Positions 53,267 to 62,225 of a stretch of 64,000 nt of DNA are shown piece by piece. Position 1 is the stretch's first letter. Each line of letters begins with the position of its first letter. Below the pieces are notes generated by a model. That model searched no databases, was not told where the DNA came from, and saw nothing but the letters and a program-made list of their open reading frames with translations. The position numbers and the translations under genes are program-made. Source of the DNA: Leisingera thetidis (GTDB lineage: Bacteria > Pseudomonadota > Alphaproteobacteria > Rhodobacterales > Rhodobacteraceae); the NCBI RefSeq assembly GCF_025857195.1, contig NZ_CP109788.1, positions 1 to 64,000 on the forward strand, in the 5' to 3' direction.

Positions 53267-54945
53267 GCGATCCCCGCAAGAACACCCGCGATATTTTCCC
53301 GCCCACCGGCACGGAGCTGAACGCCAAGTCCTGGATGACCGAGGCGCCGCTGCGGATGATGATGAACAACCTGCACCCCGATGTGGCGGAAAACCCGCAT
53401 GAGCTGGTGGTGTATGGCGGCATCGGCCGCGCCGCGCGCACCTGGCAGGATTTCGACATGATCGTCGAGAGCCTGAAAAACCTGGAGGAAGACCAGACCC
53501 TGATGGTGCAGTCCGGCAAACCGGTCGGTGTCTTCCAGACCCACAAGGACGCGCCGCGGGTGCTGATCGCCAACTCCAACCTGGTGCCGCATTGGGCCAA
53601 TTGGGACCATTTCAACGAGCTCGATAAGAAGGGCCTGATGATGTACGGCCAGATGACGGCCGGCTCGTGGATCTATATCGGCACGCAAGGCATCGTGCAG
53701 GGCACCTATGAGACCTTTGCCGAGGCCGGCCGCCAGCATTTCGGCGGCGACCTGACCGGCAAGTGGATCCTGACCGGCGGTCTGGGCGGCATGGGCGGCG
53801 CGCAGCCGCTGGCGGCGGTATTCGCCGGTGCCTGCTGCCTGGCGGTGGAGTGCAACCCGGACTCGATCGACTTCCGCCTGCGCACCAAATACCTGGACGA
53901 GAAGGCCGAAACCCTGGACGAGGCGCTGGAGATGATCGAGCGCTGGACCGCCGCCGGTGAGGCGAAATCCGTGGGCCTGCTGGGCAACGCTGCGGATGTG
54001 TTCGCCGAGCTGGTGGAGCGCGCCAAGGCGGGCGGCATCCGCCCCGATATCGTCACCGACCAGACCTCGGCGCATGACCCGGTCAATGGCTACCTGCCGC
54101 AGGGCTGGACCATGGCGGAGTGGAAGGAAAAGCGCGAAACCGACAAGAAAGCGGTTGAGAAAGCGGCCCGTGCCTCGATGAAGGTTCAGGTCAAGGCGAT
54201 GTGCGATTTCCACGCCATGGGCATCCCCACGGTGGATTACGGCAACAACATCCGCCAGATGGCGCTGGAGGAGGGGCTGGAGAACGCCTTCGACTTCCCC
54301 GGCTTTGTGCCCGCCTATATCCGTCCGCTGTTCTGCCGCGGCATCGGCCCGTTCCGCTGGGCGGCGCTGTCGGGTGATCCGGAGGATATCCGCAAGACCG
54401 ACGCCAAGATGAAGGAGCTGTTCCCCGACAACGAAGGCCTGCACCGCTGGCTGGACATGGCGCAGGAGCGGATTGCCTTCCAGGGCCTGCCCGCGCGGAT
54501 CTGCTGGATCGGCCTCGGCGACCGCCACAAGGCGGGTCTGGCCTTCAACGAGATGGTCAAGAACGGCGAGCTGAAGGCGCCGGTTGTCATCGGCCGCGAC
54601 CATCTGGACAGTGGCTCGGTGGCCTCGCCCAACCGCGAGACCGAGGCGATGATGGACGGCTCCGACGCGGTATCCGACTGGCCGCTGCTGAATGCGCTCC
54701 TGAACACCGCCTCGGGCGCCACCTGGGTGTCGCTGCACCACGGCGGCGGCGTCGGCATGGGCTTTTCACAGCACTCCGGCGTGGTGATTTGCTGCGACGG
54801 CAGCGACGATGCGGCGCGCCGCATCGGCCGCGTGCTGTGGAACGACCCGGCGACGGGCGTGATGCGCCATGCGGATGCGGGGTATGACATCGCCAAGGAC
54901 TGCGCGCGCGAGCACGGGCTGAACCTGCCCGGTATCCTGGGCTGA
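53263..54945 (+). CDS. hutU: Urocanate hydratase
   Basis: A 560-residue urocanase that converts urocanate to imidazolonepropionate using tightly bound NAD+. [29 protein letters not shown] is the NAD-binding signature. The active-site Cys lies in the [19 protein letters not shown] segment, and [17 protein letters not shown] is conserved. It is the last gene of the hut run. Three back-to-back hairpins follow before the convergent regulator. Confidence 0.96.
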   Translation: MSDPRKNTRDIFPPTGTELNAKSWMTEAPLRMMMNNLHPDVAENPHELVVYGGIGRAARTWQDFDMIVESLKNLEEDQTLMVQSGKPVGVFQTHKDAPRVLIANSNLVPHWANWDHFNELDKKGLMMYGQMTAGSWIYIGTQGIVQGTYETFAEAGRQHFGGDLTGKWILTGGLGGMGGAQPLAAVFAGACCLAVECNPDSIDFRLRTKYLDEKAETLDEALEMIERWTAAGEAKSVGLLGNAADVFAELVERAKAGGIRPDIVTDQTSAHDPVNGYLPQGWTMAEWKEKRETDKKAVEKAARASMKVQVKAMCDFHAMGIPTVDYGNNIRQMALEEGLENAFDFPGFVPAYIRPLFCRGIGPFRWAALSGDPEDIRKTDAKMKELFPDNEGLHRWLDMAQERIAFQGLPARICWIGLGDRHKAGLAFNEMVKNGELKAPVVIGRDHLDSGSVASPNRETEAMMDGSDAVSDWPLLNALLNTASGATWVSLHHGGGVGMGFSQHSGVVICCDGSDDAARRIGRVLWNDPATGVMRHADAGYDIAKDCAREHGLNLPGILG

Positions 54946-54962
54946 CAGTCCGGGTGAAGCGA

Positions 54963-55035
54963 GGCTGAAATCCGGCACGGATTTCAGCCATGAAAAATCG
55001 ATTTTTCATGGCCGTTTTTCTCGTAGTAAAACGGC
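54963..55035. terminator. Three contiguous hairpins between hutU and the FadR-type gene
   Basis: GGCTGAAATCCG/CGGATTTCAGCC with a 3-base loop (54963-54989) shares two bases with the perfect 24-nt palindrome at 54988-55011 (CCATGAAAAATC arm). That in turn shares one base with GCCGTTTT/AAAACGGC (55011-55035). A/T runs on both strands make it a likely bidirectional terminator for the two convergent genes. Confidence 0.7.
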
Positions 55036-55721
55036 TACGCCTCGTTCAGCAGCCGCTCGGCAGTGTGTTTGGCGTCACTCAGATGCTGCTCGATCGCCTT
55101 TTGCGCGGCCTTGGCGTTGCCTGACACGATGGCCGCGCAGATCTCCTGCATATGGGCAGGGCCGGGTTTCCGGCGCTCTGCGGTGGACAGCGTCACGGCC
55201 CGCAGCCTGCTGATGCGCCCGTTCAGACGCTGGGCGATTTCCCAGGCGACATTGTGGCCGGCGCCTTCAAAGATGATCCGGTAGAACTCTGTCGTGGCCC
55301 GCAGCATGGGACCGGGAACGCCCGCGGCCACCGCATCCTGCAGCGCCTGCAAGCTGTTCCGCAGCGCCGCGGCGAGGTCCGGCGTCATGTTCCGGGCGCA
55401 GGCGGTGGCGGCGGCGGTCTCCAGCATCTGGCGGATGTCATAGATCTGCCGCGCATCCTCCCAGCTGAGCTGCGCCACAATCGGGCCCTTGCCGGGCAGG
55501 ATCTCCACCAGACCCTCGGCCTCCAGGTACCGGATGGTCTCGCGCACCACCGTCCGGCTGACGCCGAGCTGGTCGCACAAGGGGCGCTCCACCAGCCGCT
55601 CGCCGGGCGCAAACCGGCCGGAGATGATCGCCTCGCGCATCCGCTCCTGCACGATGTCGCGCAGAGTCTGCGGCGGCTGGTCGATTCTGCGCATCACAGG
55701 CGGGGTTCCGGAGCTGGTCAT
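55035..55721 (-). CDS. FadR/GntR-family transcriptional regulator (FCD domain)
   Basis: A 228-residue GntR regulator. The winged helix reads DIVQERMREAIISGRFAPGERLVERPLCDQLGVSRTVVRETIRYLEAEGLVEILPGKGPIVA. It is followed by an all-helical FCD ligand-binding domain, not the UTRA domain of HutC. GGAGG five bases before the ATG supports the start. It is divergent from the catabolic island at 55829, and the palindrome between them overlaps the core promoter. It is the probable repressor of the island and probably unrelated to hut. Confidence 0.92.
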   Translation of the reverse strand: MTSSGTPPVMRRIDQPPQTLRDIVQERMREAIISGRFAPGERLVERPLCDQLGVSRTVVRETIRYLEAEGLVEILPGKGPIVAQLSWEDARQIYDIRQMLETAAATACARNMTPDLAAALRNSLQALQDAVAAGVPGPMLRATTEFYRIIFEGAGHNVAWEIAQRLNGRISRLRAVTLSTAERRKPGPAHMQEICAAIVSGNAKAAQKAIEQHLSDAKHTAERLLNEA

Positions 55722-55764
55722 ATGTCCTCCGATAGCAACGGCGGCAGGGCGGAACAAGTCCGCA

Positions 55765-55796
55765 TTGACATACTGTATGATGGTATACCATATTAT
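55765..55796 (+). promoter_or_regulatory. Catabolic-island promoter with FadR-type operator
   Basis: A TTGACA -35 box (55765-55770) is followed at 17-18 bp by CCATAT/CATATT as a possible -10. The palindrome ATGGTATACCAT (55780-55791) lies across the spacer and -10. Its core (T-x-GTATAC-x-A) resembles operators of FCD-type GntR regulators. Repression by blocking RNA polymerase is expected. Confidence 0.6.
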
Positions 55797-55828
55797 GGCA
55801 ACTGGAATCAGACAGGAAAGACCCGCCC

Positions 55829-56431
55829 ATGCCCGCCGAAATCCGCAAGACGCTGCTGCATGTCGAAGAAACCCTGATCGAGGGTGGCAAACCGGCGGAA
55901 ACGCCGCTGAGGATGATTGCCGCGGTGGCGGTGATCAAAAACCCCTGGGCCGGGCAGGGTTTTGTCGAGGACCTGCGCCCGGCGATCCATGACTGCGCCC
56001 CGGGCCTGGGGGAGAAGCTGACGGCGATGATCCTGGAGGCCGCCGGCGGCGGCGGCAAGGTCGAGGGCTACGGCAAATCCGCCATCGTCGGCGTGAACGG
56101 CGAGGTCGAGCATGCCTCTGCCCTGATCCACACCCTGCGCTTCGGCAACCACTTCCGCGAGGCGGTGGGGGCAAAATCCTACCTGGCCTTCACCAACACC
56201 CGCGGCCCGGCCAATGCGCCCTTGCAGATCCCGCTGATGGACAAGAACGACGGCGGGCGGCGCAGCCATTACCTGACCATCCAGCTGTCGGTGGCGGATG
56301 CACCGGGGCCGGATGAGATCGTGATCGCGCTTGGCGCCTCGATCGGCGGGCGGCCGCATCACCGGATCGGCGACCGCTATCAGGACCTGAAGGAACTGGG
56401 CCATGACGCCGACAACCCTGCCGCTGTCTGA
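55829..56431 (+). CDS. DUF1185 'amino acid synthesis' family protein
   Basis: A 200-residue protein of the DUF1185/AA_synth family. It contains IRKTLLHVEETLIEGG near the start, AVAVIKNPWAGQGFVEDLRP, and EGYGKSAIVGVNGEVEHASALIHTLRFGNHFREAVGAKSYLAFTNTRG. No biochemical activity is firmly established for the family, despite its name. It is the first gene of the island and overlaps the next gene by 29 bp. It is co-encoded with a flavin monooxygenase system, so it may process a ring-opened or amide intermediate. Confidence 0.9.
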   Translation: MPAEIRKTLLHVEETLIEGGKPAETPLRMIAAVAVIKNPWAGQGFVEDLRPAIHDCAPGLGEKLTAMILEAAGGGGKVEGYGKSAIVGVNGEVEHASALIHTLRFGNHFREAVGAKSYLAFTNTRGPANAPLQIPLMDKNDGGRRSHYLTIQLSVADAPGPDEIVIALGASIGGRPHHRIGDRYQDLKELGHDADNPAAV

Positions 56432-57206
56432 GCCTTACGGCCCCGTCACCTGCCAGCGGGCGGGGCAGGGCGCGCCGGTGGTGCTGATCCACGGGGTCGG
56501 CATGCAATCGGCGGCCTGGGCGCCGCAGACCGCGGCGCTGTCCCTGACGCATCAGGTGATCGCGCTGGACATGCCCGGCCACGGCGGCAGCGCGCCGCTG
56601 CCCGCAGGCGCGGAGCTGCCGGAATATGTGGCGTGGCTGCACGCCGTGCTGCAGGCGCTGGACCTGGGGCCGGTCAGCTTGGCGGGCCATTCCATGGGCG
56701 CGCTGATTGCCGGCGGCTATGCGGTCTGCCATCCTGAGGCCGTGGCCCGGGTGGCGTTGCTGAACGGGGTGTTCCGGCGTTCGCCGGAGGCCCGGGCTGC
56801 GGTCGAAGCCCGCGCCGCCGAAATCCGCGCAGGCAGTTTCGACCTGGACACGCCGCTGATCCGCTGGTTCGGCGAGAGCGCGGCGGACCAGACCGCCAGG
56901 GCGCAGGTGGCCGGATGGCTGTCGGGCGTGAACCTGCAAGGCTACGCCGCGGCCTATACCGCCTTTGCCCGCGGCGACAGCACCTATGCGGACGGGTTTG
57001 GCGGCATCCGCTGCCCGCTGCTGGCGCTGACCGGCGATGGCGATCCGAACTCGACGCCGGAGATGGCGCAGGCCATGGCAGAGGCAGCGCCCATGGGCCA
57101 CGCTGTTGTCATCGAACGCCACAGGCATATGGTCAACCTCACCGCCCCCGCCGCGGTCACCGCGGCCCTGCGGGATTGGCTGAACACGGAAGGAGCAACG
57201 TCATGA
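56403..57206 (+). CDS. Alpha/beta hydrolase
   Basis: A 267-residue serine hydrolase. The oxyanion region is VLIHGVGMQSAAW, nucleophile S97 lies in GHSMGAL, a candidate acid is in LTGDGDPNSTP, and the catalytic His is near RHRHMVNLT. Size and position next to a flavin reductase and luciferase-like oxygenase recall RutD of the pyrimidine pathway, but sequence does not prove orthology. It probably hydrolyses an amide, carbamate or ester made by the monooxygenase. Both ends overlap neighbouring genes. Confidence 0.9.
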   Translation: MTPTTLPLSEPYGPVTCQRAGQGAPVVLIHGVGMQSAAWAPQTAALSLTHQVIALDMPGHGGSAPLPAGAELPEYVAWLHAVLQALDLGPVSLAGHSMGALIAGGYAVCHPEAVARVALLNGVFRRSPEARAAVEARAAEIRAGSFDLDTPLIRWFGESAADQTARAQVAGWLSGVNLQGYAAAYTAFARGDSTYADGFGGIRCPLLALTGDGDPNSTPEMAQAMAEAAPMGHAVVIERHRHMVNLTAPAAVTAALRDWLNTEGATS

Positions 57207-58129
57207 GCGGCATCGACCCGCGCGCCCTGCGCAACGCCTTTGGCACCTTCATGACCGGCGTCACCGTGGTGACGGCGCATGATCCGGAGGGCAATCCCAT
57301 CGGCTTTACCGCCAACTCCTTCACCTCGGTGTCGCTGGACCCGCCCTTGGTGCTGGTCTGCCTGGCCAATTCCTCCAGCAATTACGCGGCGTTTGAACAG
57401 GCGAGCGGCTTTGCCATCAATGTGCTGGCGGAAGATCAGAAAGACGTCTCCAACACCTTTGCCCGGCCCGTCGAGGACCGTTTTGCCGCCGTTGAGTGGC
57501 GCAAAGGACCGCAGGGCAGCCCGGTGTTTGAGGGCGTTTCCGCCTGGTTCGACTGCTCCATGCACCAAAGGGTGGAGGCCGGCGACCACCTGATCCTGAT
57601 CGGACAGGTGGCGGCGTTCGAGACCTCGCCCTTGCCGGGGCTGGGATACGCCCGCGGCGCCTATGTGACGGCAGCCGCCGAAGCCGAAGCCTTGAGCCAG
57701 GGCGCCAAGCTGATCGTCTCGGCCCTGATTGAACATGAGGGCAAGGTGCTGCTCATGGGCAACGATCAGGGCAGGCTGACGCTGCCGGAAACAAGGGTGG
57801 GCAAGGAAGGCGCCTCGGCGGCGCTGGCCCGGTTGATTGCCGAGACCGGCGTCGAGGCGGAGCCGGGGTTCATCTATTCGGTTTTCGAGGACGAAGCGCG
57901 CGAACATCAGCACATCTCGTTCCTGTGCCAATCCGCGGGGGGCAGGCCGGCCAAAGGGGTATTCACGCCGCTGACTCAATCCACGCTGATGGACATCGCC
58001 GATGCGGCGGTCTGCACCATGCTGGAGCGGTTCGCCAGTGAAAGCCGGATGGGCAATTTCGGGGTGTATTATGGAAACCAGAGCCGGGGCCAGGTGCGCC
58101 CGGTCGGGACAGGGAGCAAGGGCGCATGA
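57203..58129 (+). CDS. Flavin reductase with degenerate Nudix-like C-terminal domain
   Basis: A 308-residue protein. Residues 1-160 are an HpaC/RutF-type flavin reductase (LRNAFGTFMTGVTVVTAHDPEGNPIGFTANSFTSVSLDPPLVLVCL). It would supply reduced FMN to the oxygenase encoded next. The unusual C-terminal 145 residues (LIVSALIEHEGKVLLMG... ASAALARLIAETGVEAEPGFIYSVFED) look like a Nudix fold. Its Nudix box lacks most metal-binding glutamates, so it is probably a sensor or binding domain. Both gene ends have 4-bp ATGA overlaps. Confidence 0.88.
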   Translation: MSGIDPRALRNAFGTFMTGVTVVTAHDPEGNPIGFTANSFTSVSLDPPLVLVCLANSSSNYAAFEQASGFAINVLAEDQKDVSNTFARPVEDRFAAVEWRKGPQGSPVFEGVSAWFDCSMHQRVEAGDHLILIGQVAAFETSPLPGLGYARGAYVTAAAEAEALSQGAKLIVSALIEHEGKVLLMGNDQGRLTLPETRVGKEGASAALARLIAETGVEAEPGFIYSVFEDEAREHQHISFLCQSAGGRPAKGVFTPLTQSTLMDIADAAVCTMLERFASESRMGNFGVYYGNQSRGQVRPVGTGSKGA

Positions 58130-59163
58130 AATTTTCCCTCTTTGCGCATATGGAGCGGATCTCGGAGTCCGAGGATCAGAAGCAGCTCTATGACGAGTTC
58201 ATCCAGCTGTGCAAAATCGCCGATGACGGCGGCATGCACGCGGTCTGGACGGGTGAGCATCACGGGATGAATTTCACCATCTCGCCGAACCCGTTCCTGA
58301 ACCTCATTGACGTGGCGCGGCACACCAGGAACGTGCGGCTGGGCACGGGGACGGTGATTGCGCCGTTCTGGCATCCGGTCCGGCTGGCAGGCGAGGCGGC
58401 GATGACCGACATCATCACCAATGGCCGCCTGGATCTGGGCATCGCCCGCGGCGCCTACAGTTACGAATACGAGCGCATGAGGCCCGGCATGGACGCCTGG
58501 GAGGCCGGCCAGCGGATGCGGGAGCTGATCCCGGCGGTGCAGGGGCTGTGGCAGGGCGATTACGCGCAGGAGGGGGAGTTCCATTCCTTCCCGAAAACCA
58601 CGTCGTCGCCAAAGCCGGTGCAGGAAAACGGCCCGCCGATCTGGGTTGCTGCGCGGGACCCCAACAGCCATGAATTTGCGGTAGCGAATGGCTGCAACGT
58701 GCAGGTGACGCCGCTGTGGAAGGGCGACGAGGAAATCACCGACCTGATGGGCAAGTTCAACGATGCCTGCGCCAAGCATTCCGATGTGCCGCGTCCCAGG
58801 ATCATGCTGCTGCAGCACACCTATGTGGCCGACAGTGCCGCGGATGTGAAACGCGGGGCGGAAGAGCTCAATCGCTTCTACTGCTATTTCGGCGCCTGGT
58901 TCATGAACCAGCGGGGTGTTTCTCAGGGCTTGATCGATCCGCTGAGCGATGAAGAAATCGCCGCGCATCCGTTCTACTCTCCGGAAGCGATGGAGCGCGA
59001 TCTGGTGATCGGCGAACCGGCAGCGGTGATCGAGCGGCTGAAGAAATATGAGGCGCTTGGCTATGATGAGTATTCGTTCTGGATCGACAGCAGCATGAGC
59101 TTTGAGCGCAAGAAAGCCTCTCTGGAGCGGTTCATCGCGCAAGTCATGCCGGCGTTTCAGTAA
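58126..59163 (+). CDS. LLM-class (luciferase-like) flavin-dependent monooxygenase
   Basis: A 345-residue TIM-barrel oxygenase. MKFSLFAHMER... AVWTGEHHGMNFTISPNPFLNLI, then VRLGTGTVIAPFWHPVRLAGEAAMTDIITNGRLDLGIARGAY, is the typical luciferase-family core. It uses FMNH2 from the reductase encoded just upstream and oxygen to hydroxylate or cleave a substrate. It is only distantly similar to RutA. As the island's key enzyme it defines the unknown substrate. Confidence 0.92.
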   Translation: MKFSLFAHMERISESEDQKQLYDEFIQLCKIADDGGMHAVWTGEHHGMNFTISPNPFLNLIDVARHTRNVRLGTGTVIAPFWHPVRLAGEAAMTDIITNGRLDLGIARGAYSYEYERMRPGMDAWEAGQRMRELIPAVQGLWQGDYAQEGEFHSFPKTTSSPKPVQENGPPIWVAARDPNSHEFAVANGCNVQVTPLWKGDEEITDLMGKFNDACAKHSDVPRPRIMLLQHTYVADSAADVKRGAEELNRFYCYFGAWFMNQRGVSQGLIDPLSDEEIAAHPFYSPEAMERDLVIGEPAAVIERLKKYEALGYDEYSFWIDSSMSFERKKASLERFIAQVMPAFQ

Positions 59164-59175
59164 AGGAGAGTGCAA

Positions 59176-60639
59176 ATGCAGTCCTTCCAGCAGTATATCG
59201 GCGGCGCGTTTGAGGATGCAGGCGCCACGTTCGACAGCCTCGACCCGGCGACCGGCACGCCCTGGGCGCGGATGCCTGCGGCATCGGCGGCGGATGTGGA
59301 CCGGGCGGTCCGCGCGGCGGAGGCTGCGTTCTTCTCGGCTGAGTGGGCGGGGATGAGTGCCACCCAGCGCGGCAAGCTGCTGATGCGGCTGGCGGATCTG
59401 GTGGCGGAAAATGCGCCCAGGCTCGCCGAGCTGGAAACCCGCGACACCGGCAAGATCATCCGCGAGACCTCGGCGCAGATCGCCTATGTGGCGGAATACT
59501 ACCGCTATTACGCCGGCCTCGCGGACAAGATCGAGGGCGCGCACCTGCCGATCGACAAGCCCGACATGGAGGTCTGGCTGCGGCGCGAGCCGGTGGGCGT
59601 GGTGGCCGCCATCGTGCCGTGGAATTCGCAGCTGTTCCTGTCGGCGGTGAAGATCGGCCCGGCGCTGGCGGCGGGCTGCACGGTGGTTCTGAAAGCCTCG
59701 GAGGAAGGCCCGGCGCCGATGCTGGAGTTTGCCCGCCTCTTTGATCAGGCGGGATTTCCGCCCGGTGTCTTGAACGTGATCACCGGCGGGCCGGAAGCGG
59801 GGGCGGCGCTCACCAGCCACGCATCGGTCGCCCATGTCGCCTTCACCGGCGGGCCGGAGACCGCGCGCCATATTGTGCGCAACTCGGCCGAGAACCTTGC
59901 CTCCACCTCGCTGGAGCTGGGCGGCAAGTCGCCCTTCATCGTGTTCGATGACGCCGATCTGGAAAGTGCCGTGAACGCGCAGGTGTCGGGCATCTTTGCC
60001 GCCACCGGGCAAAGCTGCGTTGCGGGCTCGCGGCTGGTGATCCAGAAAGGCATCAAGGACGCCTTCCTCAAGCGGCTGAAGGAAAAGGCCGAAGCCGTGG
60101 TGATCGGCGCGCCGCAGGATATGGCCACCGAAGTCGGGCCTCTGTGCACGCTCAAGCAGCGCGACCATGCGCTGCGGCTGATCGCGGCCTCGGTGCAGGC
60201 GGGCGCCAGGCTGATCACCGGCGGCGCGGCGGTGGAGGGCGCGGGATTCTACTTCCCGCCCACCGTGCTGGATTGCTCTGAGGCGCCGGAGGCCCCGTGC
60301 CTCAGCACCGAATTCTTCGGGCCGGTCCTGTCGGTGGTCAGTTTTGAAACCGAAGCGGAAGCGCTGGAGATTGCCAACAGCACCGCCTTTGGCCTCGCCT
60401 CGGGCGTGTTCACGCAAAACCTCACCCGCGCGCACCGGATGATCCGGGGCATCCGGGCGGGCATCGTCTGGGTCAACACCTACCGCGCCGTCAGCCCGAT
60501 TGCGCCTTTCGGCGGCCACGGCCTCAGCGGCCACGGGCGCGAGGGCGGGCTTCAGGCGGCGCTGGATTACACCAGGGTCAAGGCGGTCTGGCTGCGCACC
60601 AGCGACGAGGCGATCCCCGATCCCTTTGTGATGCGGTAA
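59176..60639 (+). CDS. Aldehyde dehydrogenase
   Basis: A 487-residue NAD(P)-dependent aldehyde dehydrogenase. IVPWNSQLF is at 146-154, general base E247 in LELGGKSPF and catalytic C281 in TGQSCVAGSR. The ATG at 59176 follows AAAGGAG by seven bases. It lies 12 bp after the oxygenase gene and is closed by a strong terminator. It probably oxidises the aldehyde produced by the oxygenase or hydrolase steps. Confidence 0.93.
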   Translation: MQSFQQYIGGAFEDAGATFDSLDPATGTPWARMPAASAADVDRAVRAAEAAFFSAEWAGMSATQRGKLLMRLADLVAENAPRLAELETRDTGKIIRETSAQIAYVAEYYRYYAGLADKIEGAHLPIDKPDMEVWLRREPVGVVAAIVPWNSQLFLSAVKIGPALAAGCTVVLKASEEGPAPMLEFARLFDQAGFPPGVLNVITGGPEAGAALTSHASVAHVAFTGGPETARHIVRNSAENLASTSLELGGKSPFIVFDDADLESAVNAQVSGIFAATGQSCVAGSRLVIQKGIKDAFLKRLKEKAEAVVIGAPQDMATEVGPLCTLKQRDHALRLIAASVQAGARLITGGAAVEGAGFYFPPTVLDCSEAPEAPCLSTEFFGPVLSVVSFETEAEALEIANSTAFGLASGVFTQNLTRAHRMIRGIRAGIVWVNTYRAVSPIAPFGGHGLSGHGREGGLQAALDYTRVKAVWLRTSDEAIPDPFVMR

Positions 60640-60676
60640 CCGGCCGCGCCGGGTTCCGCCATTGGCGCGGCCCTGA

Positions 60677-60712
60677 GCCGTCCTGCCATTCCCGTGGCGG
60701 GACGGCTTTTCA
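60677..60712 (+). terminator. Intrinsic terminator after the aldehyde dehydrogenase gene
   Basis: GCCGTCCTGCCA and TGGCGGGACGGC form a 12-bp stem with one G-T pair and a 6-base loop, followed by TTTT. It ends the first transcription unit of the island. The next unit starts after a further 175 bp without a recognisable gene. Confidence 0.85.
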
Positions 60713-60887
60713 TTTGCGGGCGGCCTCGATCCAAGCCGCTGCGATTAAAGCGGAACACCCTGCTTAGCCGCACTCGAAGCAGGGGTAAGCCATAGATTTC
60801 TTTTTCATGACCCGGCGATGTGGAATTCCTGTTGGGGAAGACCGGCAGGGGGCAGCCCTTGCCGCAGTGTCAGGAGAGGGTTTGGAG

Positions 60888-62162
60888 ATGGCGATTGAAA
60901 AAGTAGACACGCTGGTTGTCGGTGCGGGCCAGGCGGGCGTCGCCATGAGCGAGCATCTGAGCAGCAAAGGCGTGCCGCATCTGGTGCTGGAAAAGAACCG
61001 CATCGCCGAGGCCTGGCGCACCGGGCGCTGGGATTCCCTGGTCGCCAACGGCCCGGCCTGGCACGACCGCTTTCCGAACCTGGAGTTCACCGGCACCGAT
61101 CCCGAGGCCTTTGCCGGCAAGGACCGGGTGGCGGATTACTTTGCCGAATATGCCGAGCGCATCCAGGCGCCGGTCCGCACCGGCGTCGAGGTGCTGAAGG
61201 CCGAGCGCCTCAATGGCAGCGGCGGCTTCCGGGTCGAGACCTCGGACGGGGTGATCGAGGCGCAGCGCATCGTCGCCGCCACCGGCGCCTTCCAGCATCC
61301 GGTGATCCCGCCGGTGGTGCCGGAGAGCGCGGCGGTGAACCAGCTGCATTCCTTCCACTACCGCAACCCCGATCAGCTGCCCGAGGGGGCGGTGCTGGTG
61401 GTGGGGGCAGGCTCCTCGGGCGCGCAGATCGCCGATGAGCTGAACCGGGCGGGCCGCAAGGTCTACCTGTCGGTGGGGCCGCACGACCGGCCGCCGCGGA
61501 TGTACCGGGGCCGCGATTTTGTCTGGTGGCTGGGGGTCTTGGGCCTGTGGGACCAGGCGGCGATGGAGCCGGGCAAGGAGCATGTGACGATCTCCGTCAG
61601 CGGCGCCTATGGCGGCCAGACCATGGACTTCCGCCGCTTGGGCGGCGAGGGCGTGACCCTGCTGGGGCTGACCGAGTCCTATGAGGACGGGGTGCTGAAT
61701 TTTGCCGGCGACCTGCAGGACAACATCGCCAGCGGCGACGCCGATTACCTGAAGATGCTGGATCTGGCCGATGCCTATGTGGCGCGCACCGGGATTGACC
61801 TGCCGCAGGAGCCGCAGGCGCGCGAAGCCTTCCCGGACCCGGAAAGCCTGACCCATCCGGTGCGGGCGCTGGATCTGGCCGAGGCCGGGATCACCACCAT
61901 CCTCTGGGCCACCGGCTTCCGCCAGGATTTCAGCTGGATGCAGGTCGATGCCTTTGACGCGCAGGGCCGTCCGCAGCATCAGCGCGGGGTGTCGGTGGAG
62001 CCGGGGATCTATTTCCTGGGCCTGCCCTGGCAGTCGCGCCGCGGCTCGACCTTTATCTGGGGGGTCTGGCATGATGCCAGGCATGTGGCCGATCAGATCG
62101 CCATCCAGCGCGACTATGAGGCCTACCGCGGCCCGGCCGGGCGCCGCGCGGACCAGGCCTGA
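60888..62162 (+). CDS. FAD-dependent monooxygenase/oxidoreductase (FMO-like)
   Basis: A 424-residue flavoprotein with two Rossmann motifs, VGAGQAGVAMSEHL (FAD) and VLVVGAGSSGAQIADEL (NADPH). An ATGF-type segment appears as LWATGFRQDFSWM. It resembles flavin-binding monooxygenases of the TrkA-like/PF13738 type that oxidise amines, sulfides or heterocycles. GGAG immediately upstream of the ATG is close, but GGAGAGGG at 60872-60879 is well placed. It begins a second unit with RidA, DUF1028 and an aldehyde dehydrogenase. Confidence 0.88.
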   Translation: MAIEKVDTLVVGAGQAGVAMSEHLSSKGVPHLVLEKNRIAEAWRTGRWDSLVANGPAWHDRFPNLEFTGTDPEAFAGKDRVADYFAEYAERIQAPVRTGVEVLKAERLNGSGGFRVETSDGVIEAQRIVAATGAFQHPVIPPVVPESAAVNQLHSFHYRNPDQLPEGAVLVVGAGSSGAQIADELNRAGRKVYLSVGPHDRPPRMYRGRDFVWWLGVLGLWDQAAMEPGKEHVTISVSGAYGGQTMDFRRLGGEGVTLLGLTESYEDGVLNFAGDLQDNIASGDADYLKMLDLADAYVARTGIDLPQEPQAREAFPDPESLTHPVRALDLAEAGITTILWATGFRQDFSWMQVDAFDAQGRPQHQRGVSVEPGIYFLGLPWQSRRGSTFIWGVWHDARHVADQIAIQRDYEAYRGPAGRRADQA

Positions 62163-62225
62163 ACCCTTGCACCGCCGGGCCATCCTGCCCGGCGGCCCGC
62201 CATCCCGCCATGCCAGGAGGACACC

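Noticed and set aside
53155..54741. 528-codon minus-strand frame over hutU
   Set aside because: Antisense of urocanate hydratase; no motifs.
55035..55721. GntR gene as HutC, regulator of hut
   Set aside because: It has the FCD all-helical domain, not UTRA, and faces the other operon across a palindromic promoter.
58126..59163. LLM oxygenase as RutA and the island as a rut operon
   Set aside because: N-terminus and core differ from RutA, and RutB and RutG are absent; only the general logic is similar.
58069..60534. 821-codon minus-strand frame over the LLM oxygenase and ALDH genes
   Set aside because: Very long but Arg/His-rich and domain-free, typical antisense reading of GC-rich genes.
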